Shown: piece by piece, positions 56,265 to 64,000 of the stretch
How positions within the stretch are numbered: position 1 is the first letter of the stretch
How the letters are laid out: each line of letters begins with the position of its first letter
NCBI GenBank assembly: GCA_963930655.1
Contig: OZ005603.1
Span: 17,569,001-17,633,000, forward strand
Direction: 5' to 3'
From: Myrica gale
Lineage: Eukaryota > Streptophyta > Magnoliopsida > Fagales > Myricaceae
Length of the DNA stretch: 64,000 bases
The notes under the pieces: generated by a model
The model's input: only the letters and a program-made list of their open reading frames with translations
What the model was told of the DNA's origin: nothing
Databases searched by the model: none
Made by a program: the position numbers and the translations under genes

Positions 56265-57572
56265 TGTTGTGATCGTAGGATCAGCGCAGCGGAAGACAGG
56301 ATCGTTGAAATCAGAGCAGCCCAAGCGTTCTGCCTCCTTCAGATCCACGCACACAGGTTTGAGATGAGAGGGAATCTAGAGAGAGAAAGAGGAGAGAGAA
56401 ACTTTCTTTCTCGAATTTCGTTCGAATGAATGAAATTCTCTCTTTCTCAACTGAATTCTGAGCTATTTATAATGGCTGATTCAGAACTCAACTGTGCTAT
56501 AGCGTGAGATCTTTAGGGATCTCAAATCTCGGCCGTATGATCATCATGAAAAACTCTTTCTCATTAACTCCCTTATATTCTGTATTCCGAATTTATGGGC
56601 TTCTACAAATTGTGATCATGTCCATTAACATATCACAATTGACCCCCCGAGATAATGAGAATGTTTTTGTGAAATCTCTTTTGCTAACAATTATATGCTT
56701 ATTTATCCTTCGACCACACTATATTCCACATGAGCTAATAGGACCGGAATAATATCACCGATTAAGTCCCTAGGTCATATAATTCTTAATTCTCAGTCTG
56801 TGCCTAGTTGGACTTCCAAAACTTTTCGAAAAACTTTTTCGCAAATATTTACTTAATATATTATATAAGAAAAACTCGTGAAAACACTTTTCACAAAATC
56901 ACGCTGCAGCGTTTTTACAGGAGTCCGACAATATACAGACATAATGAATATACTGTCTCATCAAGAGACTGGTGGATTCCATATTGAACAATTATACAAA
57001 TTCACTTACTATGCACAAGGCCCAACATTGTCTGGAATATTTGATCTGCGAAAGATCATCACCAAATGACTCAGTCAAAGCACAAGCACACAATAAGCAA
57101 ACCTGCACAACTCTCTCAGGTCTAAGGACAACATAAGCTAATTGTGCCGAATACCATTCTCTACATCAGTGATCATTTCCAGAAGGTATTCATATTCGAT
57201 CCCGTTTAGTGCATGTACTCTTACATTACGCCCACTCGTCTGCTTAAGGTCACCACCTCAATGACGGAGTCCATCATTTTATCTTATAGAGGCACAACGA
57301 GTGTAGACCTATTTGTACATTATCATGTATCTTGGTCTAGAACAAATTGAGTCAACAAGGATCCGAAAAGCCATACTCCCTGCCTCCGATTCATTAATCA
57401 TTGGCCTAACTTTTCTACAATGTTGCTCAACAATATGACATCTAATGTCATTATAAATATGACATCCTATGTCATTGCATGTACCCAAAATAATATACAA
57501 GTGATTAACCAATAATAATAATTATCTCATAATTATGCAAAATGATTGGTTTTTGAGGGTATACATCTAACA
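56265..57572 (+). mobile_element. Solo LTR inserted in the Pack-MULE
   Basis: A 1,308-bp segment beginning TGTTGTGATCG and ending CATCTAACA is flanked by GTGCT on both sides (56260-56264 and 57573-57577). Removing it makes the DUF2921-derived frame continue across the junction for a few codons. It contains a TATTTATAAT box at about 56462 in plus orientation. No internal retroelement sequence accompanies it. The family is not recognised. Confidence 0.9.
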
Positions 57573-57577
57573 GTGCT

Positions 57578-59004
57578 AAGAGAAAGATGAACTGCTTCCA
57601 AGACCTTGGAAGAATTTTACTGTCGATAAATCTCCTGGGAAGAATGCAGCGGCCTCCAAATCGTTGCTGCAAGTAAATGAGCCCAGCGAATAGCAGACTA
57701 ACACAAGGGATGATGATGTCCCATGCAGTGGAATAAAAATCCATTTTTTGGTGGCATAAATGTATGATAAATCAAGGTATCATGTAGAACTGTGACCCCT
57801 ATAAAGATCATAAGCATGAAGTAGTAGACGAGCCACGATGGTTCCAATGTAGAAGGAAGAGGAAATTGCCTTTTTTCTCAAATTAAATAAGAAGTTGAAC
57901 AAAATTTGTGGGGAGTTAAAAACCACCCAAGAGCAAACCAGCATAGGACTTGAGGTCCTCCAAGAAAAATCGCGTTGGTAAGAGAGAGGCTTAAAGGGTG
58001 GTGAGCTGAAGACCCTTGCGGTGTGGTCATGCAAATGGCCCCAATGGTCTTTGGTAAGAATTCTTCCACCGGTGCACAAACCAAGCAATCAATGCACCGA
58101 CTATATACATCGGTAAGGTCGTGCATATAGCCTTTCTTTCTGAAACCCACAACTCCTCCTGGCTTCTGTCACTTTGTCTTGCAAACCATGTTAGTTGGAT
58201 AAGATGTAACTGCAAAAGGAAAGCTACCATAGTTACCATCCTTACTAAAACTTCATTCACTTCAAGCCATCCTCCACTCCCGGTGAAAACATTTGTCTGA
58301 CTACAGTTGCCCACAAACAAGGCTTCAAAGTTCAGTAGGAGAGGAATCATGTGTCCCAGCGTAAGGAAAATGACCATCACAATGGAAATGAAAGGAAGCA
58401 CATGTGGGTTTGCAAGACAAAGTGACAGAAGCCAGGAGGAGTTGTGGGTTTCAGAAAGAAAGGCTATATGCACGACTAAGTCCCACAAATAAACATGCTA
58501 GCGTATTAGAAATTATAACCATGGTAATCTCTAAGTCCATTCTCCAAATGGATGCTTTAACTTGGATAGTGGTTATTGAATTTGCAGACAATTGAAGTTG
58601 TTCAAAGTAAAGAGGATATGAATTAGCTATTGTACTTTCAATAGTTCTAGCAAATATTTCACCATGCTCTGCATGCAACGAAAGGAATTGAACCTTGATT
58701 ATTATTTCACAGTCCAACGAATCCTTTCTAACCAAATTTTGAGTAGCTGATCCGAGATGTCGACGTCCTACCATGCACAGGAGACCTATATCTGTGTCAT
58801 ATATTTCCTCAGCAGAAATATCAACTGCTTTGGAGAAAGTATGACGTTTTGGACCAGAGATGTGGTGGCGGAGATGTTGGCAACAAATAAGTAGACAAAG
58901 AAGCAGAGGAAGACGAGAGAGAGCGGTGATTTGTGGGGCCTTGGAGGGTTCATCTCGGATTCGAGCAATGCAGCTAGTGAAGAAGAAGAAGATTTGGAGT
59001 CCAT
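57578..59004 (-). pseudogene. Truncated DUF2921 membrane-protein gene carried by the MULE
   Basis: On the minus strand an ATG at 59004 opens a Ser-rich leader with a hydrophobic segment (LSLVFLCFFVYLFVANI). It is then joined, with a frameshift, to the C-terminal half of a DUF2921 protein. That half shows LLCMVGRRHLGS, NDSLDCEI-like KDSLDCEIIIKVQF, SIWRMDLEITMV, LPFISIVMVIFLTLGHMIPL, FTGSGGWLEVNEVLVRMVTMVAFLLQ, HRWKNSYQRPL and GTIVARLLLHAYDLYRGHSST, then QQRFGGRCILPRRF near 57640. Most of the large N-terminal region of the family is missing. Further shifts and stops occur near 58020 and 57740, and a 70-bp inverted copy replaces a short coding stretch at 58407-58476. DUF2921 proteins are multi-pass membrane proteins of plants with poorly known function. 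This copy cannot make a full protein. Confidence 0.88.
58118..58476. repeat. 70-bp perfect inverted duplication inside the DUF2921 piece
   Basis: 58118-58187 is the exact reverse complement of 58407-58476, with a 219-bp spacer. The left arm is in the expected coding place (RQSDRSQEELWVSERK on the minus strand); the right arm sits inverted where the family normally has a short linker between CLFVGL and VLPFIS. Confidence 0.93.
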
Positions 59005-59091
59005 GGCGTGAGTTGGTGAAGAGACTGGTCTTGGATGCGTCCAAGGCTTAAAGAAGAAGAAGAATTCGAGCAATGGCGTTTGCATGCGTCA

Positions 59092-59320
59092 CTTTCATTT
59101 ATTCATTTCACGCCATTTCGTTTTGATGCGGCGTGCTGAGGTGGCAAAGCAGGTGACATGGAAGATCTCTTTGGCTAACCGTTAAGTCAGCGAACAGATT
59201 TGGACGGAAGGGCTTAATATAAAAGCATGTAAACATCAGGGAGTGTGCTGAAGAAAAAAATTGATAAGGGACTAATTTAATTTTTATGAAAACCACAAGG
59301 ACCAAAATTTGGTTTATCTC
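59092..59320. repeat. Right terminal inverted repeat of the MULE
   Basis: Reverse complement partner of 55877-56106; followed directly by the TSD copy TATTTTAAA. Confidence 0.85.
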
Positions 59321-59329
59321 TATTTTAAA

Positions 59330-60381
59330 TCATTAGCACCAATACTATTTTTGTTAATCTTAAGTGAATTATGGTTTTCTACGATTTTTTTATCTGAATT
59401 GTATGGTGTAGTTCCAAAAAAAAAGATGGATATTATAATTGATGGGTATAAAAATATCAACCCAAGCAAAAAACTGGAAAGACTACGGGCTAAAAGGAAG
59501 TATATGCAGTGGGCCTCGGAATTCTAAAAGGCTTTGGAAGGCCTTGGCTCGTAGGGCCCACACCCCATTCACAGAAAGGGGCTTAGCGTGTCAAACAACT
59601 ATCTCTCTAGAAGCCTCAGTAAAAGGCCCCTTTTTCACCTGCAGACGCAAAAGGAAATACGCCCTGGCCAAGAATTTTTTGCCATGTTGGGTCTTATCAG
59701 TTGTAAAAGGAAGTTTCGTACACTGCAAGTTTCATGCACCGAAAGGAAAGACACAACATTGACTCTCTACACTCCTATAAAACCTTAGGTACACACATTT
59801 AAAACACACATTTAAACTAGTTCACAAGCTAGCAGCCACCTCAAATCCACTAAGAAGGAAATCCTTACAAACAGTTTTTCAGACACGGGCAACCCCAGTT
59901 GCTTGACTCTAACAACCCTGATGTAATAATCTAAGCGTCTTTTCTTTTACTCGCTTCGTGCGACATTCACCTCATACCTCTGAGGTTCTTCTAATTGATT
60001 ATCCACGAACAACCTTGTTCTTTAATAATCCTTCAACTGAAGGTTTCACAAAGGTGATTGAATATGAGAGAAAACTAGTCAATTGGGGATCTGAATCTCT
60101 GGGAGTTTGTCTCTATCAAATGGAGGCTCTGAAAACTCAAGAATATCCTCTCTAGGATTTTTAGTAGGCTTCCAACAACTCAATAAGACTTTTGACAGAA
60201 CCCTTAAGTTTTTCCATATATAGGGTTCTAAAAAGGTAGGGATTTTTTTTACAATCGTCGGATGTCGCTTGAGAAACTTCTTTAATCTCTTGAACACTTC
60301 AACCAAACAACCCTAACAAATTATAACTCAATAGGGACATATTTTGATATGGAAATTTTCCAATACAAAAAGACACTAACA
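59330..60381 (-). repeat. Probable minus-strand Copia LTR, outer boundary unresolved
   Basis: On the minus strand a polypurine tract AAAAGGGGGAGTT (60394-60382) is followed directly by TGTTAGTGTC (60381 downwards), the arrangement of a Copia (SIRE/Maximus-style) 3' LTR start. The LTR must therefore extend leftwards; a possible end is near 59684 (TGTTGGG on the plus strand), which I cannot verify. The segment between 59330 and 59680 holds no recognised gene. Confidence 0.5.
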
Positions 60382-60394
60382 AACTCCCCCTTTT
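60382..60394 (-). other. Polypurine tract of a minus-strand Copia element
   Basis: AAAAGGGGGAGTT on the minus strand, adjacent to a TGTTAG LTR start. A second AAAAAGGGGGGAGAAGATT block at 60682-60699 resembles the purine-rich stretch seen upstream of the 3' LTR in SIRE-type elements. Confidence 0.55.
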
Positions 60395-60960
60395 GCAATT
60401 CCGTGACAAAACCCACATATATAGAGTAAACAAAACATAGATTTTTGTCAAACGCCAAAGCAAGGATATATTTATATGAATATCAACCATATGACCTAAG
60501 AGACATGTTCAAGAGTATTTGAATATGTTACCTGAAAAACACAATCTCGAAGACCAAGTGAAAGCATAGAGAATAAACAATTATATAGAAGTGAAGTCCG
60601 ACCAATAGCAAATGAACTACAATAAGAAAACATTTGCTCCCTCTTAATCTATTCTCCCTCTCAACCAGTTATTCATTACAAATCTTCTCCCCCCTTTTTG
60701 TCATGAATGGACAAAGGGAAACAAAATGTAATTTCCCATTGACGAAATAAAATGCATGCAAACATAAAAATGCTCATAAACCGACATAAGAATTGCATAT
60801 CACAAATAAGATAAAATGAAGGCATAACCAAAGCACAATCAACCAAGACCAACACAAATGCACAAAAGAAGAGATGAATAAGAAAGGTAGCACGCAATTT
60901 CATAATGAGATTTGGAAAAATAATTGAAATGAGCAAAGGATCAAATGGCAAAAAAAAATG
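60395..60960 (-). other. Remnant of the 3' internal region of the minus-strand Copia element
   Basis: AT-rich; a 91-codon minus-strand frame (60676-60951) ends in HDKKGGEDL, a coding of the purine-rich block typical of this region. No pol domains remain. Confidence 0.4.
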
Positions 60961-62334
60961 GAAATAAGAGTCATAACAAAAATTCTCAAGAGCATGAAAA
61001 AGTAATACAAGCTCACTTTATGATCATGGAAAACACATAATTACCCTAATTGCAACCTCAATTCATTCTTGATATCACCAAGCTTTGTTAATCACCCTAA
61101 CTAATACCAACACGTAGCCTTAAGCTTCATTATTTATGCTTAACTAACATGCAAGATTTCTTTTAACACTAAACCTAGGTTTTAACCTCTAACTCATTCG
61201 GCCATGACATTAAATTCACTTATACATTACATGCAAATTAACTTTCATCTACCATTCATTCGGCTATTAGGGTTCCTTCACTAAACCATTCGGCCATGCA
61301 TCACTTACCATCGTTCATTAAACCAAACTTCATCTTCAACATGATCCCATCCTCCATTATCAGTTTCATAACCTAGAATCTACAAATCATAACATAATTT
61401 CAAGATCTAGCAAAAGATAACATTCGGCCTTACCTATTGTAAACCATCATCCGAAACTTAACTAGCATTACCAACTTCATTGCATTTTCCATAAGAAACT
61501 CACAACCAAATCATTATTTCTTTATCCATCTCTAACTTATTCCTTCCTCCAACAACTACATCACAACCAAAATCCAACAGACCCAACCTATCAAATCTAC
61601 CATTTTCATACAAAAATATAACCAAGGACTATGGCCAAACAAAGAGAAATAGAACATGCAAGTTTGGTAAAGCAAAATCCTTTTGCTAACCAAGAATCCA
61701 ACCCTACCTCGCTTGTGCTGAACTCAAGAGCTGGAACCTAGCACAAAAATATACAAAATCAGGACCATTGAAGAAAAAGAGCCAAAAACAGTACATGCAA
61801 AACAATATTTACCTCAACCTCCAACTAGAGCTCTTGGTTTACCCAAAACCTTCACTATCCTTCAACTTTCGATTCCTCCCACAATAGTGGTTTCAAGGGC
61901 TAAGAATGGTGTCTAATAGGTGCTGAAATGGAAACTTTGAAGTGAGGAAAAAGAAAAGTAACAGCAGCTGAAAATAGCTTGAAGAAATCAAAGCAAGGCT
62001 TGAAGCTTTGGAGTGGTTCGGCCAAGAGAGAACAAGCTGAACTAAGTTTCTGTCAAAGGGAAATGGGCTGAGTGAAGTGAGATTTTCAGCCACCAAGAGA
62101 GAAGAAACAAGCTGAGCAAAGGAGATGTGTTTTGGTTTCAAGAGAAAAGAAACAAACTTGAACCAAGAGAGGTAAGCTTCGGTCAAGGAAATGGAAAAGC
62201 AAACTCAAAAGAGAAGAAGTGAAGTGTGGTTCGGTCAGAAGAGAAAAGAGAGAGCAGCAAGTTGAAATGAGAGAGTTGGAGTTCGGTCAAGGGGAAAAAG
62301 GAGTGAACTTTGTTATTTCAGTCCAAGCCATAAT
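60961..62334 (-). repeat. Old LTR-like sequence in minus orientation
   Basis: Read on the minus strand it has the texture of the Tekay-type LTR middle region: repeated GGCCGAAT/GACCGAAC words (61197-61430 and 62017-62285), long GA-rich runs and TTAGATC-like stretches. No termini were found. No gene is recognised; a 97-codon minus-strand frame (61893-62186) is low complexity. Confidence 0.35.
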
Positions 62335-64000
62335 TGTGAGACCCCGATTTTCTCCTACGTAATTCCTTATGTATTATTTTTATTTTTCCAATGTAATAGC
62401 TTTTATTTCTTCATGGGGCTATGTTTTTGGCCAATGTATGGCCTAATCCTTATGATATGGAATTTCGATTAAAATGGGATTTTATTTCATAAAATCTCTT
62501 TAAATAATTTTAATGCCATTTTATGCAAGTATAAATTATATTTATATTAGGAGCCGAAATTTCAAGTAAGTTTCTCTCTTACAAATTTATATTGTTCATT
62601 TACTTAATATGATTCATGGACCATAGAATTTGAATTATGATTTAAGTATTTCCTTGTATAAGCCGAAATTTATTAATAGATTAAATGATGAAATTCTTGT
62701 GAATACATGGATCGAATATTTTATATCTTCTATATGTGACATGTAATATTATCATATGGCCTATGTTATTAATAGAATTTCCATTTGAATATACATGATA
62801 AGCTATGTAGTTATGTGATAAGTCTAGAGATGATTTAATTGATAAGCACACTTGCTTATCATAGTGATAGGCAAGCATGATAAGTTAGGAAAACTTTTGG
62901 AGTGATAAGGCCTTGTGATTATTGTAGAGATAGGCTAAGGCCATTATCACATGATAAGATATCATGCTTATGAGGTGATAAGCTATTGGAATGGATAAAT
63001 AAATAAGAGAGCTTATAAAGTGATAAGTTAGGTGAGAGTGAAAACCAAGTTGAAAGTTGGTTGCAATTTAATGTGGAAGTAACTAGGTTGGTTGAAAAGC
63101 AACCAAACTAAGTAAAATACAAGGCATTTACGTGAAAGGCTTTAGGGTGAATTTGAAAAGCCATAAAGTAAGGCCATGTGAAGTGTAAGGAGGTGTAAGA
63201 AGGTGTAAGAAGTGTAAGAGTGATAAGACAATGCATTGAAGCAAAAGAGAAGAGAAAAAGTGAGGGAGAAGGAGTGAATGTCGATGGAATGCATGGGAGG
63301 AAAGAGAATGTACAAGCTTTGCTAAGGAGACAAGGAAGTGATGTGAGAAAGAGGTGAAAAGAAATAAAAGAAGAGAGAGAGAGATGGAACCAAGCATGGT
63401 CGGCAAACACACCCCCCATTCCTCACTTTTCATTTGAAATCTCTCTCTTGTCAATTCACTCTCTCAAACTTTATGTCAATTGCTTTGGGAGACTCAATCT
63501 CACACAACTCTCTTGCATTTCTCTTGACCGAAACACTCATGCATTTTCACTCACCAAACTCTTCTCTCTTGGCCGAATATTGCAAGCTCTCTCAACCCTC
63601 TCCCTTTTGCTTCTCTTAGCCGAACCTCACACTCAATATTCAAGGTTTGTTTTATTTCATCTAGCACCTAAACCACTTTCTTCTAGCTTACCAAATCTCA
63701 TTCTAAAAGCCAAGTAAATCTCTCTTGTTGTAGACAAAAATCCTTCCTTGAAAACCCTAGCCATTTGACACCATTTCTCTTCAAGCTTACCATGTCCTCT
63801 TAACCACCATAGAACTTCCTTTTAAACCAAGCTTGGACATTTCTAAGGAGGGTGGACCGAATCTTTGAAGGAGGAAAGGATAGGAAGAGTTGGTAAAGGT
63901 TGAAGGTAAGTTTAGTTTCATTGATGCTCTTGCCTTAAGCTTCACAAGTACTAACCAAAGATACTTTATTTTCTAGGTGCTCAAGCTTGGATAAACAACA
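62335..64000 (+). repeat. 5' part of another Tekay-like LTR, leaving the window
   Basis: TGTGAGACCCCGATTTTC at 62335 matches the start style of the two other LTR families (TGTGAGATCCCG and TGTAAGACCCCG). It continues as non-coding DNA with a GATAAG cluster (62797-63027), then A/G-rich and C/T-rich stretches (63180-63740) with GGCCGAA words, as in the solo LTR. The candidate left target duplicate is ATAAT (62330-62334); the right end is outside the window. Confidence 0.7.
62797..63027. repeat. Cluster of nine GATAAG motifs in the LTR
   Basis: GATAAG starts at 62797, 62817, 62841, 62879, 62904, 62953, 62977 and 63022, with one reverse copy (CTTATC, 62855). Near-matches GATAGG occur at about 62866 and 62930. 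GATAAG is the plant I-box/GATA-factor core; function here is inferred. Confidence 0.85.

Larger units (their letters stand above)
55877..59320 (-). mobile_element. Mutator-like element carrying a DUF2921 gene fragment (Pack-MULE)
   Basis: Terminal inverted repeats of about 230 bp (55877-56106 and 59092-59320) start GGGATAAAT and GAGATAAAC and share ATTTTGGTCC, CCCTGAT, TTAACGGT, TTTGCCACCTCAGCAC and AATGAATAAATGAAA in the same order. The element is flanked by a perfect 9-bp TSD, TATTTTAAA (55868-55876 and 59321-59329), as expected for Mutator. Between the repeats is no transposase but a host-type DUF2921 gene piece on the minus strand (57578-59004). A solo LTR (56265-57572) inserted later; without it the element is about 2.1 kb. 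The combination of long TIRs, 9-bp TSD and captured gene DNA defines a Pack-MULE. Confidence 0.88.

Noticed and set aside
55853..59345. MULE ends placed further out at GGTGCT on both sides
   Set aside because: The similar flanking words are imperfect and give no target duplication, whereas ends at 55877 and 59320 give a perfect 9-bp duplication.
61893..62186. 97-codon minus-strand frame
   Set aside because: Low complexity within LTR-like debris, no motif.
1..64000. tRNA or rRNA genes
   Set aside because: No cloverleaf with A and B boxes or rRNA core sequence was noticed on either strand; the tRNA-like words are retroelement primer sites.

Overview
This is a stretch of a eudicot plant nuclear genome. 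It is AT-rich and intron-bearing, its transposable elements belong to plant clades, and its two intact host genes are unmistakably plant: SPT6L with a C-terminal Gly-Trp tail, and an RHC1A-type RING-H2 ligase. Most of the remainder is layered transposon sequence, and several insertion boundaries can be proved from target-site duplications (TSDs).

Layout. 1-892: 3' end of a Ty3/gypsy LTR running in from the left. 893-5433: AT-rich intergenic DNA with one relic exon of adenine phosphoribosyltransferase (minus strand, 1874-1966) and a decayed CACTA-like terminus (3890-4265). 5439-19560: a solo LTR (TSD GGAAC) interrupted by a complete Tekay/Del-type chromovirus at 5927-16973 (TSD AATGG), with 3,070-bp LTRs in which I found no difference and an uninterrupted 1,501-codon gag-pol. 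20540-22695: broken Copia element. 22945-29855: decayed gypsy (chromovirus, probably Reina-like) whose flanking repeats reach beyond the LTR into pol. 30757-35576: hAT transposon with 12-bp TIRs and an 8-bp TSD (ATGAGAAG), transposase dead. 36227-50473: SPT6L, 17 coding exons, 1,667 codons; its 5.7-kb intron 12 holds a deleted LINE that itself carries a Tourist-like MITE. 51047-51666: recent 277-bp duplication beside poly-C runs. 52115-53035 (minus): RHC1A-like gene, convergent with SPT6L. 55877-59320: Mutator-like element with about 230-bp TIRs and a 9-bp TSD (TATTTTAAA) carrying a DUF2921 gene fragment (a Pack-MULE), interrupted by a 1.3-kb solo LTR (TSD GTGCT). 59330-62334: minus-strand Copia 3' end and older LTR debris. 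62335-64000: start of another Tekay-like LTR that leaves the window.

How the parts relate. SPT6L couples transcription elongation by RNA polymerase II to histone handling, and in Arabidopsis its GW tail connects to ARGONAUTE; the ligase is an independent housekeeping-type gene. The most interesting non-genic pattern is in the LTRs. Three related Tekay-type LTR families each carry, in their 5' (U3) part, a dense array of a different short motif: paired GTGTCGACAC palindromes exactly 21 bp apart, TGGGCY, and GATAAG. Their 3' parts share a conserved TGAGTC/GACTCA hairpin.
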